This document shows, one piece after another, positions 53,096-62,309 of a stretch of 64,000 nucleotides of DNA. Position 1 is the stretch's first letter; every line of letters begins with the position of its first letter. Made by a program: the position numbers and the translations under genes. The notes under the pieces were generated by a model, which saw nothing but the letters and a program-made list of their open reading frames with translations, was not told where the DNA came from and did no database searches. Origin of the DNA: JAGQVA01 sp041391725 (GTDB lineage Bacteria; Bacteroidota; Bacteroidia; J057); contig JAWKNL010000008.1 of the NCBI GenBank assembly GCA_041391725.1, positions 124,001 through 188,000 of the forward strand. Direction: 5' to 3'.

Positions 53096-55627
53096 ATGGA
53101 ATCAAATTTCTCAGACAGGGTTAAGGATGTCATATCCTTCAGCAGGGAAGAAGCCATAAGGCTCGGTCATGATTATATCGGCCCGGAGCACTTGCTACTC
53201 GGACTGATTCGTGAGGGCGAAGGGCTCGCTATTAAAATTCTGGTCAACCTGAGTGTTGACCTCTCTCAGCTCAAGCGCTCGGTAGAAAATGCAGTGAAAG
53301 GAAATGTGACTCCGATCAACCTTTCCAACCTCCCTCTCACCCGCCAGGCCGAAAAAGTCCTGAAAATTACCCGCCTCGAAGCGAAATTACTGAAAAGTGC
53401 CGTAATAGGTACAGAACATCTTATTCTCTCTATTCTCAGAGAAGAAAATAATGTGGCTGCACAGATTCTGGCACGATTTGGAATAAGTTATGATGTAGTA
53501 CGCTCCGAACTTGAACACAAGGAGGAGAATCAAACCACAAGAATGTCTGTTTCAAGCGAACCACCAGAATCATCAGAAATGAGTACACCCGGAGATCGAC
53601 CCCGTAAAACAACCAAATCTAAAACACCTGTTCTAGACAACTTTGGCAGAGACCTGACCAAAGCCGCTGAAGACAACAAACTCGACCCCATCGTGGGAAG
53701 AGAAAATGAAATCGAACGGGTTGCACAAATCCTCTCCCGCCGCAAAAAAAATAATCCGGTACTGATCGGTGAACCCGGCGTAGGAAAAACGGCTATTGCC
53801 GAAGGACTTGCTCTTCGTATCATTCAGCGGAAAGTCTCCCGCGTTCTTTACAACAAAAGGGTCGTTACCCTCGACATCGCTTCGCTTGTCGCCGGCACCA
53901 AATACCGCGGCCAGTTTGAAGAACGGATGAAAGCCGTCATGGCAGAACTCGAAAAATCTCCCGATGTCATCCTCTTTATCGACGAGTTGCACACCATCGT
54001 AGGTGCTGGTGGAGCCTCCGGCTCGCTCGATGCCTCCAATATCTTCAAACCGGCACTCGCCCGCGGCGAAATCCAGTGCATCGGTGCCACCACACTCGAC
54101 GAATACCGCCAGTATATTGAAAAAGATGGCGCCCTCGAAAGACGCTTCCAGAAAGTAATGGTTGAACCCACCAACGTGGAAGAAACCATGATCATCCTCA
54201 ACAATATCAAGGCGAAGTACGAAGACCACCACAACGTCAATTATACCCCCGAAGCCATCGAGGCCTGCGTCAAACTCAGCGACCGCTATATTTCTGACCG
54301 ATATTTTCCCGACAAAGCCATTGACGTACTCGACGAAGCCGGCAGCCGGGTTCACATTACCAATATCCACGTTCCTCAAAGTATCCTTGACCTCGAAGCG
54401 CGAATCGAAGAGGTGAAAGAGCTGAAAAACAAGGTCGTAAAAAGTCAGAAGTATGAGGAAGCGGCTCAACTCCGCGACCAGGAAAAACGCCTCCTCGAAG
54501 AACTTGAGCAGGCCAAAATCGAATGGGAGGAAGAAACCAAAAATAAACGCTATACCGTTACCGAAGACGATGTGGCAGCCGTTGTGTCCATGATGACAGG
54601 CGTACCTGTAACCAAAGTCGCCGCCGGGGAAGTTGCCAAACTTAAACTCATGGGTGAGCAACTGAAAGGCGTTATTATCGGGCAGGATATGGCTATTGAT
54701 AAGCTGGTTAAAGCCATCAAACGCTCCCGGCTCGGCCTCAAAGACCCTATGAAACCGATTGGTTCGTTTATCTTCCTGGGGCAAACCGGTGTTGGTAAAA
54801 CTGAAATGGCGAAAGTACTCGCCCGTTACCTCTTCGACTCCGACGAAGCGCTGATTCGCCTCGACATGAGCGAATACATGGAGAAATTCACCGTTTCCCG
54901 CCTCATTGGAGCGCCTCCCGGATATGTCGGATACGAAGAAGGTGGTCAGCTCACCGAACGGGTCCGCAGACGCCCTTACTCTGTTGTGCTCCTCGATGAA
55001 ATTGAAAAAGCACACCCGGACATCTTTAATATCCTCCTTCAGGTACTTGATGACGGTATCCTTACCGATGGCCTCGGTCGCCGGGTGGATTTCAAAAATA
55101 CCGTGATCATCATGACCTCCAACGTAGGGGTGAGAGAATTGAAAAACTTTGGAACCGGTGTGGGTTTCAGCACCAAATCCAGAGAAGGACAAACCTCGGA
55201 TATGATGCGCAGCACCATTGAAGGTGCGATGAAAAAGGTATTCAGACCCGAATTCCTCAACCGGATCGATGAAGTGATTATCTTCAACGAACTCGATCAT
55301 GAGCATATCATGCGGATTATCGAACTTCAGCTCCGAAGTGTGTTTGAGCGCATCGAAGAAAAAGGGTTCTTTATTGAGCTTTCAGATACTGCCAAAAAGT
55401 TTATTGCAGACAAAGGCTTCGACAAGCAGTTTGGTGCCCGACCGCTACAGCGCGCCTTGCAGAAATATCTCGAAGATCCTATTGCAGATGAGATTCTCGA
55501 AGGAAAAGCAAAGGAAGGCGATACGCTGTATGTAGATTATGATGAACAAAAAGAGGAAATTACAGTTGGCTCCAAAAAGCCCGAAAAGAAAAATGTAAAA
55601 CAGACCTCTGACGAATCTGAAGAATAG
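53096..55627 (+). CDS. clpC: ATP-dependent Clp protease ATP-binding subunit ClpC
   Basis: 843 residues from the ATG at 53096 (an ATG five codons earlier is possible). AAA+ unfoldase that feeds ClpP. Two Clp-N repeats (about 1-145), AAA-1 with Walker A GEPGVGKT (225-232) and Walker B VILFIDELHT; the UVR helical motif KSQKYEEAAQLRDQEKRLLEEL marks ClpC rather than ClpA/B; AAA-2 with LGQTGVGKTEMAK, Walker B VVLLDEIEKAHPD, and a C-terminal D2-small domain. The acidic/Lys tail (VKQTSDESEE) is variable. A palindrome (53011-53029) lies upstream and a strong terminator downstream. Confidence 0.97.
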   Translation: MESNFSDRVKDVISFSREEAIRLGHDYIGPEHLLLGLIREGEGLAIKILVNLSVDLSQLKRSVENAVKGNVTPINLSNLPLTRQAEKVLKITRLEAKLLKSAVIGTEHLILSILREENNVAAQILARFGISYDVVRSELEHKEENQTTRMSVSSEPPESSEMSTPGDRPRKTTKSKTPVLDNFGRDLTKAAEDNKLDPIVGRENEIERVAQILSRRKKNNPVLIGEPGVGKTAIAEGLALRIIQRKVSRVLYNKRVVTLDIASLVAGTKYRGQFEERMKAVMAELEKSPDVILFIDELHTIVGAGGASGSLDASNIFKPALARGEIQCIGATTLDEYRQYIEKDGALERRFQKVMVEPTNVEETMIILNNIKAKYEDHHNVNYTPEAIEACVKLSDRYISDRYFPDKAIDVLDEAGSRVHITNIHVPQSILDLEARIEEVKELKNKVVKSQKYEEAAQLRDQEKRLLEELEQAKIEWEEETKNKRYTVTEDDVAAVVSMMTGVPVTKVAAGEVAKLKLMGEQLKGVIIGQDMAIDKLVKAIKRSRLGLKDPMKPIGSFIFLGQTGVGKTEMAKVLARYLFDSDEALIRLDMSEYMEKFTVSRLIGAPPGYVGYEEGGQLTERVRRRPYSVVLLDEIEKAHPDIFNILLQVLDDGILTDGLGRRVDFKNTVIIMTSNVGVRELKNFGTGVGFSTKSREGQTSDMMRSTIEGAMKKVFRPEFLNRIDEVIIFNELDHEHIMRIIELQLRSVFERIEEKGFFIELSDTAKKFIADKGFDKQFGARPLQRALQKYLEDPIADEILEGKAKEGDTLYVDYDEQKEEITVGSKKPEKKNVKQTSDESEE

Positions 55628-55653
55628 TTTCGTATATAGCTTTGCAAAAACGA

Positions 55654-55688
55654 ACGGAGGCCTGCAATTTTCAGACCTCCGTTTTTTT
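55654..55688 (+). terminator. terminator of clpC
   Basis: 11-base stem with one mismatch (55654-55664 with 55672-55682), 7-base loop, seven T (55682-55688). Confidence 0.92.
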
Positions 55689-55710
55689 ATTTTCTAAATC
55701 AACATTTCTT

Positions 55711-56076
55711 ATGAAAACCACGCTCGTAATGGGTGCTTCCAATAAACCCGGCAGATATGCCACACTGGCCATCAATAACCTCCTGCAATATGGCCACACG
55801 GTATATGGATTGGCTCAAAGGCCTGTCGATATTGCAGGTGTCACGGTCTATACTCAGACAGATGAAGTAAATATCCCTGACTTGGACACAGTAACCCTCT
55901 ATCTCAGCCCGCAAAATCAAAGGGAATACTACGACTGGCTGATAAAACTTGCCCCCAAAAGAGTAATTTTCAATCCCGGTACTGAAAATCCCGACTTGCA
56001 AGCTCTGCTTACCCGGCACGGCATTGATTCTGTAGAGGCATGTACACTTGTGCTTCTGAGCATCGGCCTGTATTGA
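55711..56076 (+). CDS. CoA-binding domain protein (YccU-like)
   Basis: 121 residues from the ATG at 55711; an earlier start would lie in the clpC terminator. Single Rossmann-like CoA-binding domain: TTLVMGASNKPGRYATLAI, GHTVYGLAQRP, DTVTLYLSPQNQ, RVIFNPGTENPDL, and a final EACTLVLLSIG. Soluble. The family binds CoA or nucleotide and has no settled function. Confidence 0.9.
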   Translation: MKTTLVMGASNKPGRYATLAINNLLQYGHTVYGLAQRPVDIAGVTVYTQTDEVNIPDLDTVTLYLSPQNQREYYDWLIKLAPKRVIFNPGTENPDLQALLTRHGIDSVEACTLVLLSIGLY

Positions 56077-56151
56077 ATCTGCCAAAATTGGCGGCAGGGC
56101 TTGACTGATAATTGCATTTTCCCTAATTTGAGACTTACCAAAACCAACGTT

Positions 56152-56550
56152 ATGACCTCTCAAGTTGTATCGACAATTACAGAAGGGATCAGGGTAAATG
56201 TGAGGACTGTATATGTAAGGGAGGAATCGGCTCCCCAGTATCAGTACTTCGTGTTTGCCTATGAAGTGGAAATCATCAACGAGTCTCCGTTTAGTGTACA
56301 GCTACTCTCCCGTGAATGGCTGATTACGGATGGCATAGGCGAAAAAAAGACTGTGAAAGGAGATGGCGTCATTGGAAAACAGCCATTCATCGCTCCCGGA
56401 GAATCTTATAAATACGTAAGTGGAACGCAGTTCAACACTACGGTCGGCAAAATGTGTGGCCACTACATCATGGAAAAACAGGTTGACCGATCGCAACTCA
56501 GAGTCATGATTCCGCCCTTTATCATGGTCGTTCCCTTTGCCAATAACTGA
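56152..56550 (+). CDS. apaG: ApaG domain protein
   Basis: 132 residues from the ATG at 56152, usual length. Fibronectin-III-like beta sandwich with the family pattern EGIRVNVRTVYVREES, YEVEIINESPFSVQLLSREWLITDG, KGDGVIGKQPFIAPGESYKYVSG, MCGHYIMEK. In enterobacteria ApaG has been tied to Co/Mg efflux, and in eukaryotes the same fold is part of F-box or DNA-polymerase-interacting proteins; the true role is uncertain. It abuts ytxJ tail to tail. Confidence 0.95.
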   Translation: MTSQVVSTITEGIRVNVRTVYVREESAPQYQYFVFAYEVEIINESPFSVQLLSREWLITDGIGEKKTVKGDGVIGKQPFIAPGESYKYVSGTQFNTTVGKMCGHYIMEKQVDRSQLRVMIPPFIMVVPFANN

Positions 56551-56889
56551 CTAATTCAGGGAAGCCAGGATTTTGGCGGGATTAATGGAATAGTGACTCG
56601 AATTATAAATGGCTTTCCCATTCCTTACCACAATGATCTGCGGAGACTGATGGGGTACGCTAAACCGATCTGCAACCAGATTGGACACCGATCTGAAACG
56701 CAACAAATCCAGATAATGTAAATCTGCTACATCTGCCAGATGGGTCGTTGACTCACCCAGAATATGCTCTGCATGAGCCGAAATACCGCAGGTGGTACTA
56801 TGTTTAAAAATGATCTGAGGTTTTGCAAAAGAAGCCTCGGAGATTTCAGCCAACTGAATCTCTTCATTCAAAAATCGCCAGGAATTCAT
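56551..56889 (-). CDS. ytxJ: bacillithiol-system redox protein YtxJ
   Basis: 112 residues. Thioredoxin fold with the single active Cys in IFKHSTTCGISAHA, the YtxJ signature, and SPQIIVVRNGKAIYNSSHYSI near the end. Family knowledge links it to removal of bacillithiol from protein thiols, so this organism probably makes bacillithiol. A tiny lipoprotein gene sits 5 bases upstream on the same strand. Confidence 0.92.
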   Translation of the reverse strand: MNSWRFLNEEIQLAEISEASFAKPQIIFKHSTTCGISAHAEHILGESTTHLADVADLHYLDLLRFRSVSNLVADRFSVPHQSPQIIVVRNGKAIYNSSHYSINPAKILASLN

Positions 56890-56894
56890 AAAAT

Positions 56895-57014
56895 TTATCT
56901 GTGATTACCTACTTTTGTCGCCTGACAAACTTTACCATAGGTACAACCGGATGCAGTTACTGCTACTGTGAAAAGCAAAATAAGTGCCAGTGCTATTTGC
57001 TTTGAACGCTTCAT
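56895..57014 (-). CDS. 39-residue lipoprotein upstream of ytxJ
   Basis: A short frame read directly from the minus strand: ATG at 57014-57012, TAA at 56897-56895. It gives a 21-residue lipoprotein signal (MKRSKQIALALILLF, then TVAVTASGC) with lipobox Ala-Ser-Gly-Cys, and a 17-residue mature peptide with one more Cys and a basic end (TKVGNHR). The signal is so typical that the gene is likely real. It ends 5 bases before the ytxJ start, so they form one transcript. Role unknown. Confidence 0.65.
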   Translation of the reverse strand: MKRSKQIALALILLFTVAVTASGCTYGKVCQATKVGNHR

Positions 57015-57091
57015 AATTCTTTCTTAATTAGAGGATTACAGGGGAACAAAATAATACAAATGAACTGAAAAATAAAATCCTGCCATTGCAA

Positions 57092-58339
57092 ATGACCGAA
57101 GAAGATTTCCAAATCCTAACATCTGATAAGGTACAGACGCTGATTGAACAAAATCTCCACCGCAATCCGGTCGATTTTGCGATGACTTTTATTCACAACG
57201 ATATTCCCACCGCTTTAGTTTCCCGGCAAATCAAATATCTTCAAAAAGCCGAAACAAAACTCCCCTCCTGGTTTCATGCCCGATGTATCATTCCGCCTGT
57301 TTCTTACGAACAGTCAAGCAGTGAAATTACTGCCTCCATGAAAGAATTTAGCGGCGGTCACTGCCTTGATCTTACCTGCGGGCTCGGAGTCGATGCTTTT
57401 TATTTTTCAAAAAAGTTTGATCAGGTCACTGCCCTGGAGTCAGATCCTGTGCTCGCCAAAGTTGCCCGCCACAATTTTTCCAGATTAGGTGCAGCCAATA
57501 TCTCTGTTATTCATCAGGATGCAGCGCGTTTTATTCGTCAGAATAGCGGGCTGATTTACGATCTGATTTATGCAGATCCCTCGCGGAGAGATGTGCAGGG
57601 CAAAAGGGTTCACGACCTCCAAAATACTTCGCCAGACATGGTAGCGCTTTTTCCGCTGCTTCAGTTCATGGCAAAAACAATTCTCATCAAACTTTCCCCT
57701 CTTTTTGATATCGCAGAAGCATTCCGGTTATTTCCCCTGGCAAAAGTATGCCGGGTGAATTCTGTTAACAACGAATGCAAAGAACTTCTCATAGAAATCC
57801 GGATGGCCGATTCGGAAAACGAACCACACCGCATCGAAGCTGAGATTTTCAGACACAAAGAAAAACAGAAGTTTGTCTTCCATCCGTCGGGATTGCGACA
57901 AACGGATCATATCCCGGAGATTATGCCTGCTTTCATTGGCGAGCCCGATGTCGCATTTTATAAAGCCCGCGTTGTTCCAGACCTGTTTTCCCGGTATTAT
58001 CCTCAATGGGAAGGATATCTTAACTCGCCCGATGGGTTTTTCTTTTCACAGGCGCCGCCACCTGGTTTTTTTGCGGGCAGGGTGTTTGAAATCAAAGATT
58101 CTTTTCTGTGGAAACCCCGCGAGGTCAAGAAAAAGCTGAAATCACAGGGAATTCAGCGGATTAATATCATCAAAAGGAATTTTCCGTTTTCTGTACAGGA
58201 TAGCCGGGCCAGGATCGGACAACCGGAAGGCGGCGACGATTTTCTTCTCCTTACCATATACAACGGAAATAGCTGGTGTTTTCTGGCCCGATGGTATAAA
58301 ATGTCGGAAGAAATAGTTGATTTGGAAAAACCGGAATGA
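57092..58339 (+). CDS. class I SAM methyltransferase with THUMP-like domain
   Basis: 415 residues from the ATG at 57092 (TTG two codons earlier possible). Methyltransferase part: GGHCLDLTCGLGVDAFYFS (motif I), ALESDPV (acidic), YADPSRRD (motif IV, the DPxRR form seen in this family). The C-terminal ~120 residues form the THUMP-like domain (VFEIKDSFLWKPREVKKKL, INIIKRNFPF). The family probably modifies RNA; target unknown. Ends before the Rieske gene by 46 bases. Confidence 0.88.
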   Translation: MTEEDFQILTSDKVQTLIEQNLHRNPVDFAMTFIHNDIPTALVSRQIKYLQKAETKLPSWFHARCIIPPVSYEQSSSEITASMKEFSGGHCLDLTCGLGVDAFYFSKKFDQVTALESDPVLAKVARHNFSRLGAANISVIHQDAARFIRQNSGLIYDLIYADPSRRDVQGKRVHDLQNTSPDMVALFPLLQFMAKTILIKLSPLFDIAEAFRLFPLAKVCRVNSVNNECKELLIEIRMADSENEPHRIEAEIFRHKEKQKFVFHPSGLRQTDHIPEIMPAFIGEPDVAFYKARVVPDLFSRYYPQWEGYLNSPDGFFFSQAPPPGFFAGRVFEIKDSFLWKPREVKKKLKSQGIQRINIIKRNFPFSVQDSRARIGQPEGGDDFLLLTIYNGNSWCFLARWYKMSEEIVDLEKPE

Positions 58340-58385
58340 CTATTGCGGTGAAAAAGCAAAATTTCTTCTGGCAAATAACGATTAT

Positions 58386-59492
58386 ATGGATCTTAAAGAG
58401 TTTTTTATCCATTCAGACATCACTAAGGCCCACACACTTCCGGCAGACCTTTACCGAAATCCCGAAATTTTTAACCTGATTAAAGAGAAGATTTTCGCCC
58501 GAACCTGGCACTGTATCGGCTTACAATCTGATGTATCCGGGGCAGGCAGTGTACAGCCTTTTTCTCTCATGGAAGGTTATCTCGATGAGCCGCTCGTTCT
58601 GACACGCGACGAATCCAACACCCTGCATTGCCTTTCCAATGTATGCACACACCGGGGAAATATTCTGGTGGAAGAAGGGGGAACCTGCCACGAACTGAAA
58701 TGCAGATATCATGGAAGGAGATTTGACCTGAACGGAAAATTCAAGTCCATGCCGGAATTCAGGGAAGCGGCGGATTTCCCTTCAGAAGCGGATCATCTGC
58801 CCGGGTTGCCACTTCATACTTTTGGTGAGTTGCTTTTTACAGCCATTAATCCGGCTTATTCGTTTGAAAAATGGATTCAGCCGGTAAAGGAACGGGTAGG
58901 CTGGCTGCCGGTGGAAGAATTTTTCCATAGTCCGGAACACTCACGCACCTATACAGTTCAGGCCAACTGGGCCTTGTATGTTGACAATTATCTGGAGGGG
59001 TTTCACATTCCGTTTGTTCACCCCGGCCTCAATGAAAGACTGAAGTATTCTGAATATTCGTATGAGATTTATCCGTGGTCCAATCTCCAGCTCGGTATTG
59101 CCAAAGAAGGGGAAATGACTTTCAACATTCCCATCAACCATAAAGACTTCGGGAAAAAAATACACGCGTGGTATTTCTGGTTATTCCCCAATATCATGCT
59201 CAATTTTTATCCCTGGGGCCTTTCGCTGAACCTGATTCAGCCCATTTCGCAGTTTGAGACACAAATCAGGTTTGAAACTTTTATATGGAAAGAGGATCTG
59301 TTTGACTACGCCAGTCAGGATCTTATCCATCTTACCGAGATGGAAGACGAAGCCATTGTGGAAATGGTTCAGCGGGGTGTCCGTTCACGGCTTTACAACA
59401 AGGGACGCTTTTCTCCCCGAATGGAAATCGGGGTTCACCATTTTCACAAGCTGATCAGCGAGGTGCTTACAAGCAAGGCGGTGCATGCCTGA
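58386..59492 (+). CDS. Rieske non-heme iron oxygenase, alpha subunit type
   Basis: 368 residues from the ATG at 58386 (longer starts overlap the previous gene). Rieske 2Fe-2S centre: CTHRG (Cys87, His89) and CRYHG (Cys106, His109). Catalytic iron domain about 160-360 with DNYLEGFHIPFVHPGL carrying the His pair, and a probable Asp/Glu ligand near 310-320 (HLTEMEDEAIVEM). It adds or removes groups on aromatic or quaternary-ammonium substrates; relatives act on choline, carnitine or glycine betaine. No reductase gene is adjacent, so substrate is unknown. The neighbour downstream is convergent. Confidence 0.9.
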   Translation: MDLKEFFIHSDITKAHTLPADLYRNPEIFNLIKEKIFARTWHCIGLQSDVSGAGSVQPFSLMEGYLDEPLVLTRDESNTLHCLSNVCTHRGNILVEEGGTCHELKCRYHGRRFDLNGKFKSMPEFREAADFPSEADHLPGLPLHTFGELLFTAINPAYSFEKWIQPVKERVGWLPVEEFFHSPEHSRTYTVQANWALYVDNYLEGFHIPFVHPGLNERLKYSEYSYEIYPWSNLQLGIAKEGEMTFNIPINHKDFGKKIHAWYFWLFPNIMLNFYPWGLSLNLIQPISQFETQIRFETFIWKEDLFDYASQDLIHLTEMEDEAIVEMVQRGVRSRLYNKGRFSPRMEIGVHHFHKLISEVLTSKAVHA

Positions 59493-59497
59493 TCTTT

Positions 59498-61222
59498 TCA
59501 GGGCTGAATGCCGCGGAATGTCATCGGCCCGTTTTTTTCCTGAATCATGGATTCAGGAAGTATATGAGAGGTGCGCCTCATTAGCGGTGTAATTGCGGGA
59601 ATTTCTTTTCGCAGCCGCTTTTTCAGCGTTTCATCAAAACTGCCTTCCTGTTGTAGCTGAAGCGATTCACCTACCTGAGGCGGCAGACTGCCCGAAGCAG
59701 CAATAAGGGTTTTGACCATAACCGCAGCACAGGAGCGGCTTTCATTGTGCATTCGGTCCACAGCAGTTACCAGATAGGTATAAGCCTGATTTGCATCAGC
59801 CGTCGCATCGATATAGTTGGTAGCTTTTGTTATGGTGATAATATGCGAAGGATCATTCATATCCACCTTTTCCTTTGAAGAAAACCGGTAAATCACATAA
59901 TAACGCGGAGTTTCCTTGTCTTCGGCCGGTGCAGAGGGCTGCCATGTGAGAATAACTTTTCCGCTTTCTTCCCAGGCTGTAAGCGAAGGTGGTGCCAGCG
60001 GGGGGATGCTGTCTTTCCATGTCATGGCAGGGATCATGGCCGGGTAGCGGTAAAAGTCATTGCGAAGCGTTTCTTTGACCGGATAAGGATTATTGGTAAA
60101 CGAACTGGCGCTGTAAAAAATGCTGCCTTTTATTTCGGGATGAGCTTTGTTGAGCTTCAACTGCAGGATGAGTTGGGAGGGGTTATCCCAGTAGCGTGAT
60201 TGTCCGTTTTTTACCTTAAACATGGCCTGACCGATATATACATGCCTCCCATACGAATTTTCGGCCCACCAGGGGAGCAGTTCGGCATAACTGGCGGAAG
60301 GGTGTTCGGTGCCCCAGTACAACTGCGGGGCGGCATAGTCGATCCAGTGCAGTTCGAGCCATTTGTGCACGTCTGCATATAACGCATCATAAGAAGTCTG
60401 CGACACCCGTGTGTCGGATCCTCTGGGATCGGAGGATTTGTTGCGCCATATACCCATCGGACTGATGCCAAATTTGACAAAAGGTTTTTCTTTCCTGATA
60501 GCCAGAGAAACCTGTTCGACAAACAGATTGATATTGTTTCTGCGCCATTCTCCGATATCGGAGAATCCGGAGCCATAGACCTGAAAGGTCTGCTGGTCAG
60601 GAATTTCCATACCGTCTTCCTTGTAAGGATAAAAATAGTCGTCGAAATGGATACCGTCTATATCGTAGTTTTTCACAATCTCCATGACGACCCCGGTGAG
60701 ATAGTCTCTGACAGCGGGAATGCCGGGATTAAAAAATGTTTTCTGGCCGTATTGAAAAAACCATTCCGGTTTTTTATTGACCAGATTGGAGGAATCGACA
60801 CTGCTAAACCGCTGGTGGGAGACAGCCCGAAAAGGGTTGAGCCAGGCGTGAAATTCCATATTGGCTTTGTGGGTTTCATCGAGCATAAAAGCCAGCGGAT
60901 CGTAGTAGGGTTCGGGTGCACGCCCTTGCGTACCGGTAATCCACTCAGACCAGGGAGCGAGCGAACTGGGATAAAAAGCATCACCGCAGGGGCGTACCTG
61001 TACTACCAGCGCATTCATTCCGTTTTGCTGCTGGCTTTTCAGGAGAGAAAGGAATTCGGCCTGCTGGTCTTCAGAAGAGAGACCTCGGGCAGAGGGCCAG
61101 TCGATATTGTGAAAGCTCGCTACCCATACAGCGCGAAATTCATGCTTGGGATGCGTATCCGAAGGAGAACAGGCCAGAAATACAGAAGTGGCAAACGTAA
61201 AAAGTCGCAACAATTCACCCAC
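59498..61222 (-). CDS. GHL10-family glycoside hydrolase lipoprotein (DigH-like)
   Basis: 574 residues. Lipobox SVFLAC (Cys18). GHL10/DUF187 barrel about 25-350: EFRAVWVASFHNIDWPS, NALVVQVRPCGDAFYPS, EFHAWLNPFRAVS, DIDGIHFDDYFYPY with paired Asp, and QLYWGTEHPSASY. A fibronectin-III domain follows about 385-480 (GKVILTWQPSAP, YTYLVTAVD). The C-terminal ~90 residues are Leu/Arg/Gln-rich and unassigned. E. coli DigH of this family cuts peptide-free peptidoglycan glycan strands, so cell-wall turnover is the best guess. Confidence 0.88.
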   Translation of the reverse strand: MGELLRLFTFATSVFLACSPSDTHPKHEFRAVWVASFHNIDWPSARGLSSEDQQAEFLSLLKSQQQNGMNALVVQVRPCGDAFYPSSLAPWSEWITGTQGRAPEPYYDPLAFMLDETHKANMEFHAWLNPFRAVSHQRFSSVDSSNLVNKKPEWFFQYGQKTFFNPGIPAVRDYLTGVVMEIVKNYDIDGIHFDDYFYPYKEDGMEIPDQQTFQVYGSGFSDIGEWRRNNINLFVEQVSLAIRKEKPFVKFGISPMGIWRNKSSDPRGSDTRVSQTSYDALYADVHKWLELHWIDYAAPQLYWGTEHPSASYAELLPWWAENSYGRHVYIGQAMFKVKNGQSRYWDNPSQLILQLKLNKAHPEIKGSIFYSASSFTNNPYPVKETLRNDFYRYPAMIPAMTWKDSIPPLAPPSLTAWEESGKVILTWQPSAPAEDKETPRYYVIYRFSSKEKVDMNDPSHIITITKATNYIDATADANQAYTYLVTAVDRMHNESRSCAAVMVKTLIAASGSLPPQVGESLQLQQEGSFDETLKKRLRKEIPAITPLMRRTSHILPESMIQEKNGPMTFRGIQP

Positions 61223-61291
61223 GGTTGAAAAAGATTAAGGTGTTTGGGGCGTAACAGAAAAATCAGCGTTTCTAAATTAAGGAATTGCAGT

Positions 61292-61299
61292 TAATTTTG
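61292..61299 (+). promoter_or_regulatory. -7 promoter element TAATTTTG for the thioredoxin-like gene
   Basis: Exact TAnnTTTG match 45 bases before the ATG at 61344. Confidence 0.5.
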
Positions 61300-61343
61300 T
61301 AACTCATTATATCCAAGGTGTCTTTTTTGCCGTTTAAATTGTT

Positions 61344-61826
61344 ATGAAAACTGTATCACTCTATTTCTGGGTTATCTTTTTGGGAATTGTTGGTACAACG
61401 ACGACCCTGGCCCAAACCAATTACCTCAATCCTTTCTCCTTTTACGATCTGGAAGGAAAGGTATTTACGCAGGAGAATGTGAAGACAGACATGTCCACCA
61501 TGGTCATGCTGTTTGACCCTTATTGTGACCACTGCAGCAAGCAGGCATCTCTGATTGCTGCGGCTGAAAAGTCCTTTGAGAATGTGCAGCTTATCTTTGT
61601 AACTATAGAGCCGGAAACGGATGTAGTCAAAAAATTCAGGGACGAGCATTTTGGGAAGACCCAACTGAAACACGTCTTTTTCCTTCAGGACAAAGATTTT
61701 GCGTTTGAGACTTACTTCGGATATTCTGATGATGCGATTAATATTTATTTGTTTAAACCAGGCCAGCGGAAGCCCAAATATTTTGGAGAAGAGCAGGAAG
61801 TATCTACATTGCTAAAATTTTTGTAA
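61344..61826 (+). CDS. exported thioredoxin-fold protein (TlpA/redoxin-like)
   Basis: 160 residues. Signal peptide (MKTVSLYFWVIFLGIVGTTTTLAQ); thioredoxin fold with active CDHC (in FDPYCDHCSKQASLI). The usual cis-Pro stretch is not obvious, and the motif CDHC differs from the common CGPC or CPHC. It should act in the periplasm or at the surface on protein thiols. Three bases after its stop lies an 18-base palindrome before yqeY. Confidence 0.85.
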   Translation: MKTVSLYFWVIFLGIVGTTTTLAQTNYLNPFSFYDLEGKVFTQENVKTDMSTMVMLFDPYCDHCSKQASLIAAAEKSFENVQLIFVTIEPETDVVKKFRDEHFGKTQLKHVFFLQDKDFAFETYFGYSDDAINIYLFKPGQRKPKYFGEEQEVSTLLKFL

Positions 61827-61829
61827 ATT

Positions 61830-61847
61830 GCTAACATTTATGTTAGC
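61830..61847. repeat. 18-base perfect palindrome before yqeY
   Basis: GCTAACAT (61830-61837), TT, ATGTTAGC (61840-61847). It lies between the thioredoxin-like stop (61826) and the yqeY ATG (61859). There is no T-run, so it is unlikely to be a terminator; an operator or a leader hairpin is more likely. Its GCTAA core also occurs in the half-site cluster at 37357-37394. Confidence 0.5.
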
Positions 61848-61858
61848 CCTCAGAATAT

Positions 61859-62308
61859 ATGAGCCTTAAAACCACAATCGAACAGGATATCAAAACTGCC
61901 ATGCTGGCCAAAGACCAGGCAGCACTCAGAGCATTGCGCGCAATTAAATCTGCGATTCTGCTTGCAGAAACAGCAGAAGGCCATACCGGAGGCCTCTCGG
62001 AAGAAGAAGAGATAAAACTCCTCACCAAGCAGGCCAAACAGCGCAAAGACTCTCTGGAACAGTTTGTCGCCAACAATCGGGAAGACCTCGCGGAAAAAGA
62101 GCGGGAAGAACTGGCGATTATTGAAAAGTACCTTCCTCAGCCGCTTTCTACGGAAGCGCTCACCGCAGCTATTCAGGCGATCATAACCCAGACAGGTGCA
62201 ACTACCATTAAGGACATGGGTAAGGTCATGGGCCTTGCCTCCAAACAGCTTGCAGGAAAGGCCGATGGGAAAACAATTTCTGAGGTGGTCAAACAATTGC
62301 TGAACTGA
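61859..62308 (+). CDS. GatB/YqeY domain protein
   Basis: 149 residues, whole-length YqeY: SLKTTIEQDIKTAMLAKDQAALRALRAI at the N-terminus, ELAIIEKYLPQPLS in the middle, IKDMGKVMGLASKQLAGKADGKTISEVVKQLL at the end. The fold is the GatB C-terminal helical domain, thought to bind tRNA, but stand-alone members have no proven function. One base before the CvpA gene. Confidence 0.93.
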   Translation: MSLKTTIEQDIKTAMLAKDQAALRALRAIKSAILLAETAEGHTGGLSEEEEIKLLTKQAKQRKDSLEQFVANNREDLAEKEREELAIIEKYLPQPLSTEALTAAIQAIITQTGATTIKDMGKVMGLASKQLAGKADGKTISEVVKQLLN

Positions 62309-62309
62309 T

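Noticed and set aside
53633..55306. 557-codon open frame on the minus strand
   Set aside because: It is antisense to clpC, has Phe/Asp-rich composition typical of a shadow frame, and no domain features.
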